A stretch of DNA of 64,000 nucleotides from DATMNI01 sp035570275 (GTDB taxonomy: Bacteria > Acidobacteriota > Terriglobia > Bryobacterales > Bryobacteraceae): contig DATMNI010000467.1 of NCBI GenBank assembly GCA_035570275.1, forward strand, positions 1 to 64,000. The letters run 5' to 3'. The notes under the pieces were generated by a model. That model made no database searches, was not told the origin of the DNA, and worked only from the letters and a program-made list of their open reading frames with translations. This document shows positions 45,701-54,272 of this stretch, piece after piece (position 1 is the first letter of the stretch; each line of letters begins with the position of its first letter). The position numbers were made by a program, and so were the translations under genes.

Positions 45701-45913
45701 AAGGGCTGGTACGCTATATTCGCCGTGCGCGTTGGAGGAGACGGTGCGGGTTGCCGCAGTGTTTGAATTCTCCACAATGACTCGTGCGCCAGGCACCGTC
45801 CGGCCGGAGGGATCGGTGATTGAGCCCGAGAGTTCGGCGTTCTGGGCGAGCAGGGGAACCGCCAGCCACAAATAAACGCAAAAGAATGCGGATAACAGCC
45901 CCTTGGATATCAA
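42797..45913 (-). CDS. Oar-like TonB-dependent receptor with carboxypeptidase-regulatory domain
   Basis: 1038 residues. I start at the TTG at 45911-45913 because GAGG lies six bases before it and the product begins with a proper signal peptide (LLSAFFCVYLWLAVPLLAQ); the frame extends upstream into the divergent promoter. An N-terminal CarboxypepD_reg domain (about 25-105; GSITDPSGRTVPGARVIVEN) precedes a TonB plug (about 125-250; VIGNRFVENLPLNGRSFSSL, VSLDALEEFRIQTS, SGTNTFHGTAFEYFRN) and an outer-membrane barrel to the C-terminal KLLF. This Oar-type receptor is expanded in Acidobacteria and thought to import oligosaccharides or peptides. It is divergent from a propeller histidine kinase at 46071, which may control it. 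Confidence 0.93.
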   Translation of the reverse strand: MISKGLLSAFFCVYLWLAVPLLAQNAELSGSITDPSGRTVPGARVIVENSNTAATRTVSSNAHGEYSVPALLPGPYNLTVEAMGFKAIHQNGITVEVGQRARLDFALTIGSNAESITVEGSAPLLNTSDASVSTVIGNRFVENLPLNGRSFSSLIDLAPGVVLIPSNQYEGGQFSVNGQRPDANSFLVDGASVNLGNAGSGTNMGQSGAGQLPATSAFGGTSNLVSLDALEEFRIQTSTFAPEYGRTPGAQISVVTKSGTNTFHGTAFEYFRNDKLDANDWFANRNALSRPQLRQNDFGGVLGGPIVKDKLFFFGSYEGLRVRQPHVAQTYVPSLASRQTAPAAVQPLLNAFPLPNGPDLGNGTAAFSASYSDPSTLNSSGIRIDYLPWRRVTIFGRYSDAPSTLDQRAGGAYRATYSNVSNLKYHTRSLTLGTSQALSPRSTNEFRFNYSRNRAAISLMLDNFGGAVPPPESALYPSGALPQNSSFAFFGDFSPYGLKFITGKQGDNLQQQINVADSISHIVGAHQMKFGFDYRRLSPETTFVPYQVQYVFGSLSNILANTAPQAAVGSRTPGELIFSNWSLFAQDTWKATRTLTITYGVRWEYNAAPSSPNGTLPFTVTQVNNFATMTLAPQGTPLWHPQKDDFAPRLGVAWQPLPNLVLSAGAGIFYDLGYSTVANAMGAFPYVQTRTILNTSFPLSVANAAPVPFTTTPPVSYLAVVDPNHVLPRTYEWNAAVERTLGRADVLTVTYLGAAGRKLMRQDLYTAPNANFTGEFDLTRNGPDSSYQALQAQFRHRFSHGLQTLLSYTWAHSIDNASSDAYYLNVPPGVSSSERGSSDYDIRHTFSGAISYNIPAPGSGMWKSIFGNWSTDSIVYARTAPPVNVVTGLNPFGGYLSGASSVQRTNLVPGVPLWIADRNVAGGKRINKAAFTAPTGPVQGTLGRNALNGFGVTQVDLTLRRQFKLRERLSLQARADFFNIFNHANFGPPVNYLSSPLFGQSTQMLGASLGGGGQNGGLNPLYQIGGPRSAQLALKLLF

Positions 45914-46070
45914 GATCGGCCTCGATGTATCCTCCGATCTTAACCCAACGTAACGCCGCAGCAATCCCTCTAAAGGGGTAAAATTTGCTCGCCCGATCGG
46001 GTTCGCAGAAAGATGCCGTAAGGGCTGGATCGGGTGCAAACTATATGGGTACGGGATAATTGTGCCTGCC

Positions 46071-49000
46071 ATGGAGAGAGCGGATCGAAATCGACGAGCC
46101 GAGATGGGAACACAGGCTAAAGGCTGTGCCACTCTCATCCTCCTGGCGTGCTGCCCTTATGCTTCCGCCTTAAACCCATCTCTCGATATCAATCAATACG
46201 CGCACAACGCGTGGACGATCCGCGCCGGCTTTTTCAAAGGCATCATCACCTCAATTGCTCAGACGCCCGACGGTTATTTGTTGCTGGGCACGGAATTCGG
46301 CTTGCTTCGCTTCGACGGTGTTCGGACCACCTCATGGCAGCCGCAAGCCGGTGAGCATCTCCCCAGCAGCTTTATTCGAAGCCTGCTCGCTGCGCGTGAT
46401 GGGCGTCTCTGGATCGGCACCGACAAAGGGCTTGCCAGTTGGAACGACGGCAAGCTGACTCACTATACGGAACTTGCTGGACAGGCTGTTCAATCTCTCC
46501 TTGAGGATCGCCAAGGAACGGTATGGGCCGGCGGGGGGGCGCCGACCGGGAAGCTCTGCGCGATTCAAAGCGCCAGCGTCCAGTGCCGTGGAGAGGACGG
46601 CAGTTTCGGCAGCGGGGTGCTCTCATTATATGAGGATCGCAGTGGCAATCTCTGGGCTGGAGCGGTGACCGGGCTGTGGCGATGGAAGCCTGGTCCGCCG
46701 AAGTTCTATCCGACGCCCGACCCTACGCCCGAAATTTACGCTGCAATCGAAGGCGACAGGGCCGCACTCTGGATCGCCATGCGTGGCGGAATCAGACGGT
46801 TCGTTGGCGGGAAAGCCGAGGCTTATCCGCTTCCAGGCGCCGGTCGGCAGTTCACGCCTGTTAGGCTGCTCCGGGATCGAAATGGCGGTCTGTGGATCGG
46901 AACGGCGAACCGGGGCCTTTTGCATGTACGCGAGGGAAGGACGGATGTGTTTGCTCAATCTGACGGCCTCTCGGGCGATGTCATTGAAAATCTCTTCGAG
47001 GATCGTGAAGGCAATATTTGGGTAGCCACTCTTGAGGGTCTGGACCGCTTTCGCGATTTCGCCGTCCCGACGATTTCTTTCAAGCAAGGTTTGTCTAAGG
47101 CCCGCGTCGGGGCCGTCCTGGCTGCCGGGGACGGCAGCGTTTGGCTCGGCACTTCTGATGGCTTGAACAGATGGAATAACGGGCAAGTCACGATTTATCG
47201 TCAGCGAAGCAGTGGATTACCGGATGATGCTGTGGAGTCCCTTCTTCAGGACGGTCACGGACGAATTTGGGTCTCCACGCGCCGCGGAATCGCGTACTTC
47301 GAGAATGGCCGGTTTATTCCCTTAAGCGCGGTGCCCGGCGGGTTCGTTCACTCCATCGCCGAAGACTCGGCCGGGAATCTGTGGATCAACGATCAGGCCC
47401 AGGGTCTTTTTCATCTGATTGGGGGGAGTGTGGTCGAACGGATTCCTTGGCCCAGGCTGGGACGTAAGGATGCTGCGACTACTCTACTCCCCGATCCTGT
47501 GCAGGGAGGTCTATGGCTCGGATTTTTTCAGGGTGGGCTATCGTATTTCAAGAACGGTCAGGTGCGCGCATTGTACGGCGGCGCCGAAGGGTTAGGCGAG
47601 GGTGGCGTCAGCGGCCTTCACCTCGACCGGGATGGTAGGCTATGGGCCGCAACCGCGGGCGGGCTAAGCCGAGTGAAAGACGGCCGTGTTGCCACGCTTA
47701 CCAGCAGGAACGGACTGCCCTGCGATACGGTTCACTGGGTGATAGAAGACGACGACCATTCGTTATGGCTGGGCATGGCCTGCGGCCTGCTGCGCATTTC
47801 ACGGACGGAGTTGGACGCGTGGGTCACTGATTCGAGGCGCGTGATCCAGGCCCCGGTTTTCGACAGCTCCGACGGAGTCACGAGTCATGGGTTTTCCAAC
47901 GGCTACAACCCAAGTGTCGCCAAGTCCGTGGACGGAAGAATGTGGTTCGTGACTGGCGACGGCGTCAGCTTCATCGATCCGCGTCACCTTCCCTTCAACA
48001 AAACCCCGCCGCCGGTGCACGTCGAGCAAATCACCGTCGACCGCAAACTTCGTTGGCAGAACCTGTCGGGCGCGGCCGCGTCGAACCTGCACCTGCCCGC
48101 ACTGAGTCGCGATCTGGTGATCGACTACACCGCTCTCAGCTTCGTCGCACCGGAGAAGGTCCGTTTTCGCGTCAAGCTGGAAGGCCATGATCCCGACTGG
48201 AAGGATGCCGGCAATGAGCGGAAGGCGTTCTATAACGATCTTCCTCCACGCCACTACCGCTTCCGCGTCATGGCCTCGAATAACAGCGGCGTTTGGAACG
48301 AGACCGGCGACTCGCTCGATTTCTCCATCGACCCGGCGTACTATCAGACCACCTGGTTCCGTGCGTCATGCGTCGCCGCCTTTTTCGCATTGCTCTGGGC
48401 GCTGTACCGCTACCGCCTCTATCAGATCAAGCAGGAATTCAACGCGCGCCTGGAAGAGCGGGTCGGCGAGCGCACGCGCATTGCCGGCGAGCTGCACGAC
48501 ACGCTGTTGCAGAGCTTTCAGGGCTCGCTGTTGTTCATGCACGCGGCTCGCAACCTTCTTTCCCGGCGCCCCGAACAAGCAGGGGAAACTCTCGATAAGG
48601 CGATCCACATGGCGGCGGGTGCAATCGGCGAAGGCCGGGATGCGATTCAGGACTTGCGTTCGCGGCCGGCGGTTCCGAGCGATTTGGCGCAGTTGCTGAC
48701 GGCAACGGGTCAAGATCTGGCGCAATCCGAGGATGCGAACGGAAACCCAGTAATCTTCCGTGTGGCAGTAGAAGGGGAGGGGCAAGCTTTGGATCCGATC
48801 ATCCAGGACGAGGCTTACCGCATCGCCCGCGAATTGCTGCGAAATGCTTTCCGGCACGCACGGGCCAGCCAGATTGAAGCTGAGATCCGGTACGAGGATC
48901 GCCTGCTTCGGGTGCTGATTCGCGACGATGGAAAAGGAATCGAGCGCGAAGTCGTTGAGGCAGGTGGCCGCGCGGGACACTGGGGGTTGCAGGGGATGCG

Positions 49001-49154
49001 GGAGCGCGCGAAGCGAATCGGCGCCCAATTAGAATTCTGGAGCGAGGCGGGCGCGGGCACCGAAGTGGAGCTGAGCATCCCAGCCTCAATCGCATACGCG
49101 GCACCCCGCGGCGGCCGATTTCAGCTCTTGCGCAAGAAGAAGGCAAACCCGTGA
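46071..49154 (+). CDS. Two-component-propeller sensor histidine kinase
   Basis: 1027 residues. Two seven-bladed propellers built of Reg_prop repeats fill about 40-640 (typical LWIGT.GLxRF or LWVGT units, such as YLLLGTEFGLLRFDG and RLWIGTDKGLASW). A Y_Y_Y domain follows (about 670-750; VRFRVKLEGHDPDW), then one membrane helix (about 762-782) and a HisKA_3/HATPase_c kinase with H809 in IAGELHDTLLQSFQG and DDGKGIEREV plus GHWGLQGMRERAKRIGA. This is the NarX/UhpB class; the periplasmic sensor resembles hybrid glycan sensors of Bacteroidetes. Start could also be the ATG at 46104. Stop overlaps the regulator start by four bases (GTGA). Confidence 0.93.
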   Translation: MERADRNRRAEMGTQAKGCATLILLACCPYASALNPSLDINQYAHNAWTIRAGFFKGIITSIAQTPDGYLLLGTEFGLLRFDGVRTTSWQPQAGEHLPSSFIRSLLAARDGRLWIGTDKGLASWNDGKLTHYTELAGQAVQSLLEDRQGTVWAGGGAPTGKLCAIQSASVQCRGEDGSFGSGVLSLYEDRSGNLWAGAVTGLWRWKPGPPKFYPTPDPTPEIYAAIEGDRAALWIAMRGGIRRFVGGKAEAYPLPGAGRQFTPVRLLRDRNGGLWIGTANRGLLHVREGRTDVFAQSDGLSGDVIENLFEDREGNIWVATLEGLDRFRDFAVPTISFKQGLSKARVGAVLAAGDGSVWLGTSDGLNRWNNGQVTIYRQRSSGLPDDAVESLLQDGHGRIWVSTRRGIAYFENGRFIPLSAVPGGFVHSIAEDSAGNLWINDQAQGLFHLIGGSVVERIPWPRLGRKDAATTLLPDPVQGGLWLGFFQGGLSYFKNGQVRALYGGAEGLGEGGVSGLHLDRDGRLWAATAGGLSRVKDGRVATLTSRNGLPCDTVHWVIEDDDHSLWLGMACGLLRISRTELDAWVTDSRRVIQAPVFDSSDGVTSHGFSNGYNPSVAKSVDGRMWFVTGDGVSFIDPRHLPFNKTPPPVHVEQITVDRKLRWQNLSGAAASNLHLPALSRDLVIDYTALSFVAPEKVRFRVKLEGHDPDWKDAGNERKAFYNDLPPRHYRFRVMASNNSGVWNETGDSLDFSIDPAYYQTTWFRASCVAAFFALLWALYRYRLYQIKQEFNARLEERVGERTRIAGELHDTLLQSFQGSLLFMHAARNLLSRRPEQAGETLDKAIHMAAGAIGEGRDAIQDLRSRPAVPSDLAQLLTATGQDLAQSEDANGNPVIFRVAVEGEGQALDPIIQDEAYRIARELLRNAFRHARASQIEAEIRYEDRLLRVLIRDDGKGIEREVVEAGGRAGHWGLQGMRERAKRIGAQLEFWSEAGAGTEVELSIPASIAYAAPRGGRFQLLRKKKANP

Positions 49155-49795
49155 GCACCGATTCCAGCATGAAAATTGGGCCGATTCGGATTCTTACCGC
49201 CGACGACCATCATCTTCTTCGATACGGCATAGCGGCGCTGGTCGGCTCCGTACCGGATATGGAGCTGGTCGCGCAAGCCTCCACCGGACCGGAAGCAATC
49301 GAGCAATTCCGGCTGCATCAGCCAGACGTCACCCTAATGGATCTGCAGATGCCCGGTATGAACGGCATCGAGGCTATGATCGGCATCCGGAGCGAATTTC
49401 CCAACGCCCGGATCATTGTGCTGACAACGTACGCCGGCGACGTCCAGGTGACGCGGGCTCTTAAGGCTGGTGCGCGGGCCTACCTCTTAAAGGGCCGCTT
49501 GGCGGGCGAGCTTCTGGAGACTATCCGCGCAGTCCATGCGGGTCAAAGGCGAATCCCGCAAGAGGTCGCCGCCGAATTGGCTGAGCACATCGGCGAAAGC
49601 GGCCTGACGGAGCGCGAGATGGAGGTTCTCCGGCTGATCGCGGCCGGGAATGCGAATAAGGAGATCGCCGCTCAGCTTTCCATCGCAGAGGAGACGGTCA
49701 AGAGGCACGTGACGGGCATCCTAGCCAAGCTTGGCGCCAATGACCGAACCCATGCCGTCACGATAGGGCTGAAGCGCGGGATTATCGAACTATAG
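49151..49795 (+). CDS. LuxR/NarL-type response regulator
   Basis: 214 residues from a GTG at 49151 (or ATG at 49169). Receiver domain with D64 in DVTLMDLQMPGM, T in VLTTYAG and K in YLLKG. LuxR-type helix-turn-helix at about 148-210 (LTEREMEVLRLIAAGNANKE, AEETVKRHVTGILAKLGAND). Cognate partner of the upstream kinase through the GTGA overlap. Likely targets include the divergent receptor gene and the downstream DoxX-like gene. Confidence 0.94.
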   Translation: MSTDSSMKIGPIRILTADDHHLLRYGIAALVGSVPDMELVAQASTGPEAIEQFRLHQPDVTLMDLQMPGMNGIEAMIGIRSEFPNARIIVLTTYAGDVQVTRALKAGARAYLLKGRLAGELLETIRAVHAGQRRIPQEVAAELAEHIGESGLTEREMEVLRLIAAGNANKEIAAQLSIAEETVKRHVTGILAKLGANDRTHAVTIGLKRGIIEL

Positions 49796-49881
49796 ATAAC
49801 CCGAAAGTAGCAAAGCGGCCATCGACTATCGAGTGTTTCGCTTTTGTTGTCAGACCCTTACCCTATAAATGGGACAGTTTT

Positions 49882-50298
49882 TTGCAACGCCTTTTTTCGC
49901 ATTTCGCGTGCGGCTGGGCCGGCGGAGGCCTATTGCTCCAACGGCTGGTGACCGGCGCCGCCCTCCTTCACTGTGGGATTGCCTATCTTAGGACAGCACC
50001 TCAGGTTGCGCCCGTCGCGCCGCAAATCATCGGAATCGGCGCGGGGACTCTGCTTCTTATGGGTTTGTGGACCCCGGTGGCGGGATGTCTACTAGCGATC
50101 GCAGAGTTGTGGATCGCTATCTCGTACCCCGGCGATCCATGGATTCCCATCATGCTGGCGGCCCTTGGCGCGAGCTTGGCGATGGTGGGACCTGGTAGAT
50201 GGTCGATCGATGCCCGGCTCTTCGGCCGGAAACACATCCTCACTCCGGACCTTTCCAGGGGTTCTTCGAGTCCCACCAGAAACACTCCACGCGACTGA
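49882..50298 (+). CDS. DoxX-like small membrane protein
   Basis: 138 residues from the TTG at 49882 with three or four membrane helices (about 10-28, 45-70, 72-86 and 90-105). The beginning LFSHFACGWAGGGLLLQRLV and the pattern of helices match the small DoxX-type proteins that often lie behind this kind of kinase/regulator operon in acidobacteria. Function unknown. A TATAAA lies about ten bases upstream and the start has no strong ribosome site. Spacing from the regulator is about 85 bases. Confidence 0.72.
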   Translation: MQRLFSHFACGWAGGGLLLQRLVTGAALLHCGIAYLRTAPQVAPVAPQIIGIGAGTLLLMGLWTPVAGCLLAIAELWIAISYPGDPWIPIMLAALGASLAMVGPGRWSIDARLFGRKHILTPDLSRGSSSPTRNTPRD

Positions 50299-50579
50299 GC
50301 GAAGCTGCGGGAACCGATTGTGAGCCGAATCGCTCGGCCGCTCTCGCCAGGCAGCATCACCAACGGCGCTGGAGGCAGATCAGGTTTCTCCTGTATTGTT
50401 AACACCAGCGATGTCGTCTACTCTGGCATCCTAACAATTGTCCTGGCGGCGGGCCTGGATGGATTGGCGGTTGCTGCGCCAACTGAACAACAACTGGCCG
50501 GGAGCCCATCTTCGTCTGCTGGGTGCGCCGGTACCTTAATCTGGTTTGGCAAAGGGATTTGGCAAAGGAAAGCGACGAT

Positions 50580-52016
50580 ATGAGCTTATTTGAGAAGAAG
50601 CCTCTGGACAAGATCATCGCCGAGTCGGAAGGCGGGGCGCATCAACTGAAAAGGACCTTGGGGCCGGTCAACCTGGTGGCGCTGGGTATTGGCGCGGTCA
50701 TCGGGGCGGGGCTGTTCTCCCTGACGGGCATCGCCGCCGCCGATCATGCCGGCCCCGCGGTCGTACTTTCGTTTGTCGTCGCGGCCATTGGCTGCGCGTT
50801 CGCCGGTATGTGCTACAGCGAATTCGCCACCATGATCCCGATCGCGGGCAGCGCCTACACGTATGCGTACGCCACCATGGGGGAACTGCTGGCCTGGATC
50901 ATCGGGTGGGATCTGGTGATCGAGTATGGCATCGGGGCCGCCACGGTTTCGGTGAGCTGGTCGAGTTACGTGGCGAGGCTGCTGCATCGGTTCGGGGTCG
51001 ATTTGCCGAATGCGCTGACGCACTGCCCCTGGGATGAACAGGCCGGCCTGATCAACCTGCCGGCGGTATTCATCATCGTCGCGGTTTCCTGCCTGCTGAT
51101 TATCGGGATCTCGGAATCGGCGCGGGTGAATGCGATCATCGTGCTGGTCAAGGTGACCATCGTGGTGATCGTGATCGTCGTCGGATTCTCGTACGTGAAG
51201 CCGGAGAACTACGTCCCGTTCATACCGCCGAACACCGGGACCATGGGCGAATTCGGCTGGAGCGGGGTGATGCGGGCCGCCGGAGTGATTTTCTTCGCGT
51301 ACATCGGATTTGACGCGGTTTCGACGGCCGCGCAGGAAGCCAGGAAGCCGCAGCGCGATATGCCCATCGGCATTATCGGATCGCTGGTGATTTGCACCGT
51401 CCTCTACATTCTGTTTGCACGCGTGCTGACCGGCATGGTTCCGTACCGCACGTTTCACGGCGATGCGGCCCCGGTTGGGACGGTGATCTCGCTGTTTCCG
51501 TCGGCTTTACTCCAGACGAGCATCTATATCGGGATTATCGCCGGATACAGTTCCGTGATTCTGGTCATGCTGCTGGGCCAATCGCGGGTGTTCTACTCCA
51601 TGTCGCGGGACGGCCTGCTGCCTGCGATGTTCTCCTACATTCACCCAAAATTCCAGACGCCTTACCGGTCCAATCTGATCGTGATGTGCTTCGCGGCGCT
51701 GCTTTCCGGCTTCATACCGATTTCCAACCTGAGCCACTTCACCAGCATCGGGACCCTGCTGGCCTTCGTGATTGTCTGCATCGGCATCCTGGTGATGCGG
51801 AAGACGAATCCCGACGCGCCACGGCCCTACAGGACTCCCTTTGTGCCGGTCGTGCCGATCCTGGGCGTGCTGGTTTGTTTCGCCATGATGGCGTTTCTCG
51901 ACATGATGACCTGGCTGCGCCTGGGCGGATGGTTAGTAATTGGGATGGTCATCTATTTCGGTTACAGCCGGCATCACAGTCACTTGCGGCCTGGCCGAGG
52001 GGTGGCTAGGCGGTAG
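50580..52016 (+). CDS. APC-family amino-acid permease
   Basis: 478 residues from the ATG at 50580 (AAGGAA upstream); 12 membrane helices. The first helix has the APC hallmark GIGAVIGAGLFSLTG (about 36-50), and the family segment FFAYIGFDAVSTAAQEARKP is at about 240. Closest in layout to basic/polyamine-type and cationic-amino-acid transporters (YfnA/CAT). Substrate cannot be told. Standing alone, with the next genes unrelated. Confidence 0.92.
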   Translation: MSLFEKKPLDKIIAESEGGAHQLKRTLGPVNLVALGIGAVIGAGLFSLTGIAAADHAGPAVVLSFVVAAIGCAFAGMCYSEFATMIPIAGSAYTYAYATMGELLAWIIGWDLVIEYGIGAATVSVSWSSYVARLLHRFGVDLPNALTHCPWDEQAGLINLPAVFIIVAVSCLLIIGISESARVNAIIVLVKVTIVVIVIVVGFSYVKPENYVPFIPPNTGTMGEFGWSGVMRAAGVIFFAYIGFDAVSTAAQEARKPQRDMPIGIIGSLVICTVLYILFARVLTGMVPYRTFHGDAAPVGTVISLFPSALLQTSIYIGIIAGYSSVILVMLLGQSRVFYSMSRDGLLPAMFSYIHPKFQTPYRSNLIVMCFAALLSGFIPISNLSHFTSIGTLLAFVIVCIGILVMRKTNPDAPRPYRTPFVPVVPILGVLVCFAMMAFLDMMTWLRLGGWLVIGMVIYFGYSRHHSHLRPGRGVARR

Positions 52017-52178
52017 CGCTCTAAAGCGGTAGCGGCTCGGAAACCGTTCTAGCGCTCTTAGGTGGCATGCAGGCGGCCCACCGCGAGCTGCCCCTTTCGG
52101 GTTTATTCCACTGGTGTCGATCCAGTGGCTGAAACGAAGGGCAGGTCCCGCTTGTCCAGCGAAAAATGGCGGACGGGC

Positions 52179-53052
52179 CTATTCCGGATGCCTGTTGGGC
52201 TGGTCCTGGATATCCACAACCGCACCAACGAAACCGGCAAAGGTGCCGTCTTCCCGAAAATGGGGAGTGCCACGCCCGTGCATCCGGCGGTAGGCGCCGT
52301 CATAGCGTTGCATCCGGTACTCCCGGGAAAATGCCTGCCGCGTTTGAAGCGCCCGCCAGTAAGCCTCGACCTGGCCGGGGCGATCTTCGGGATGAACATC
52401 CTCGGCCCAGTTATCGCCCAGGGATTCTTCCAGGCATCTGCCGGTGAACTCCAGCCAGGTTCTATTGACAAAGGCGCAGCCTCCATCGGGGCCGCCATAA
52501 ATGATCAGGACCGGCGCGGCGTTGGCCACGGCGCGAAACCGCGCCTCGGTCTCCCGCAAGGCCAACTCCGATTCCATGGCATGCGATGCCACCATGCGCA
52601 ATTCCATTTTTCCAGCGAGCACCGCTGCCAGTTCTGCCAGAACCTGGAGATCCCGGGCCGCAAAGTCCGGCCGGGGCTTGAGGTCGGCGATGACTAGAAT
52701 GCCCAGTTCCAACCCGGTGCTGGCGTGCAAAGGAGCCGAGGCCGCAAAGTGGATGTCGCCGAAACCGGCGCCGGGCAGAAGACCCATCTCTGTATCCGTA
52801 AACACGACAGGCTCGGCGATCGGGCCAGCCAGCGGAAAATGCTTTCAGGAGACCCCAGTAATCGGAGCCCGACCCTATCCTCGTGGTCACCCTGCACCTG
52901 TGGTCGAGAAGAGCCATGTATGCAATCGGGACACGGAACAAGTGCTCCACCAAGGTGGTGAGGCGTCGCAGGGCAACATGTTCCGGCTGGTTGAGAATGT
53001 CCTCCAAACCGAGGCTGGTCGCGTGAATGGCTGGCTCCGATCGTGCAATCAT
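52179..53052 (-). pseudogene. GAF-PAS sensory protein with a frameshift
   Basis: The ATG at 53050-53052 begins MIARSEPAIHATSLGLEDIL and a GAF domain start (VALRRLTTLVEHLFRVPIAY then SDYWGLLKAFSA). Near 52840 the frame must shift: the GAF domain continues in another frame as KHFPLAGPIAEPVVFTDTEM and GLLPGAGFGDIHFAASAPLH, then a PAS domain (RFRAVANAAPVLIIYGGPD, EDVHPEDRPGQVEAYW) up to the TAA near 52179. The product ends after PAS without any kinase or cyclase domain, so it is broken by a frameshift and probably also truncated. It is divergent from the degenerate GGDEF gene at 53176, with 123 bases between. Confidence 0.82.
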
Positions 53053-53175
53053 ATCCGCTGCCTATCCTCATCGGCAGGTTGGAGAGAAAACTTTAATCAA
53101 CCGGGCCACTATAGGTCTTCCGCGGAAATTCCGATATGTGGTACAGGCACCGATGTGATTTCTATACGCAAACTG

Positions 53176-54153
53176 ATGGCGAATGATAAGGCCGAGGCGA
53201 CGTTGCTTCGAGTGATCCAACTCCTTCTTCAGGGGATCAGGCTCCATACCGTAGAGGGCAACCCCGAGGACCGTGAGCGGTTTCGCGAAGCCCTGAATGC
53301 GGTATCGCGGGCCATAGAGGAAGAACACGACGCCGAGGGTATAGTGATTCACGCCTGCACAGCCATCCGGGCGCTTCAGGACTACAACCAACGGGCTGAC
53401 CAAAACCTGGGCGCTCAGCAACAGGAGCTTCAGACCATCGTGATGATGCTGACCTCGACCATCGGCAGCATTGTCAAAACCGGCGACGAGAATGTCAGGC
53501 GGCTGGTCGAAATCGAACAGCAGGTGTTTTCCACTACCCAGCTACATGATGTTCGCCTTGTCAAGGGCAAGCTGGCCGAATGCCTGGACCAGATTCGACA
53601 GGAGTCGGTCCGCCAGCGGGAAGAGACCAGCAAGACCGTTGACCAGTTGAGCCAAGACATGGAGAGCGCGCGGAACCGGAAAGGTGCGGCGCAAGAAGCA
53701 CTACTGGATGAGGTCACCAACCTGCCGCGCCGGTCCGTGGCCGAAGATGCCCTGTTGGCGGCGTCCCAGGCAGAGACACCGGCATTCGCGGCGGTGCTGT
53801 CGGTTGACCGAATTAAGATCTATAACTTACGATTCGGCCACAAGGTGGGAGATGAGGTGCTGGAGCACTTCGCGGAGTGGGTCGGACATCGCCTGAGGCC
53901 GGAGGACCGTCTGTTTCGATGGACTGGCCCGGTCCTGGTCGGTCTCTTGCCTCGTGTCAGCCGGCTCGAAATCGTGCGCGACGAACTGGCTGGGGTCATG
54001 CACGCGCCGTTCGAGTACACCGTTCAGACAGCATCGCGGAGCGTGCTGTTGCCGGTGTCGGCGCGGTGGGCGGTATTCCCGATGATGGCTTCCCCGCGGC
54101 TGTTGTTTCACAAGATCGACAGTTTCACCAACTTCCAAAGCGGCAACGATTAA
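53176..54153 (+). CDS. Degenerate GGDEF-domain protein
   Basis: 325 residues from the ATG at 53176. Residues about 1-165 are alpha-helical with a likely coiled coil (about 75-170), and about 176-320 are a GGDEF-like domain: DEVTNLPRRSVAEDALL where DALTGLPNR is usual, VLSVDRIKIYNLRFGHKVGD for the substrate-binding strand, then RWTGPVLVGLLPR where the GGDEF signature should be. Key catalytic residues are missing, so it cannot make c-di-GMP; it may bind a ligand or act as a partner. Divergent from the frameshifted GAF-PAS gene. Confidence 0.8.
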   Translation: MANDKAEATLLRVIQLLLQGIRLHTVEGNPEDRERFREALNAVSRAIEEEHDAEGIVIHACTAIRALQDYNQRADQNLGAQQQELQTIVMMLTSTIGSIVKTGDENVRRLVEIEQQVFSTTQLHDVRLVKGKLAECLDQIRQESVRQREETSKTVDQLSQDMESARNRKGAAQEALLDEVTNLPRRSVAEDALLAASQAETPAFAAVLSVDRIKIYNLRFGHKVGDEVLEHFAEWVGHRLRPEDRLFRWTGPVLVGLLPRVSRLEIVRDELAGVMHAPFEYTVQTASRSVLLPVSARWAVFPMMASPRLLFHKIDSFTNFQSGND

Positions 54154-54177
54154 GTTCCGGCCAGAGGGGACAGATGA

Positions 54178-54222
54178 TCGCCAATCCGCCGGACCCAAAG
54201 AGCACCCCGAACCTGCCCCACA
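54178..54222. repeat. Degenerate palindromic repeat copy G
   Basis: GATCGCCAATCCGCCGGACC then AAAG, ACCCCGAACCTGCCCCAC. Same order of blocks as 42590-42655. Confidence 0.6.
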
Positions 54223-54272
54223 TGCCCGTTGTCGAATGAGAATATGCTCTGCTCCACATGCGATAATGAAAC

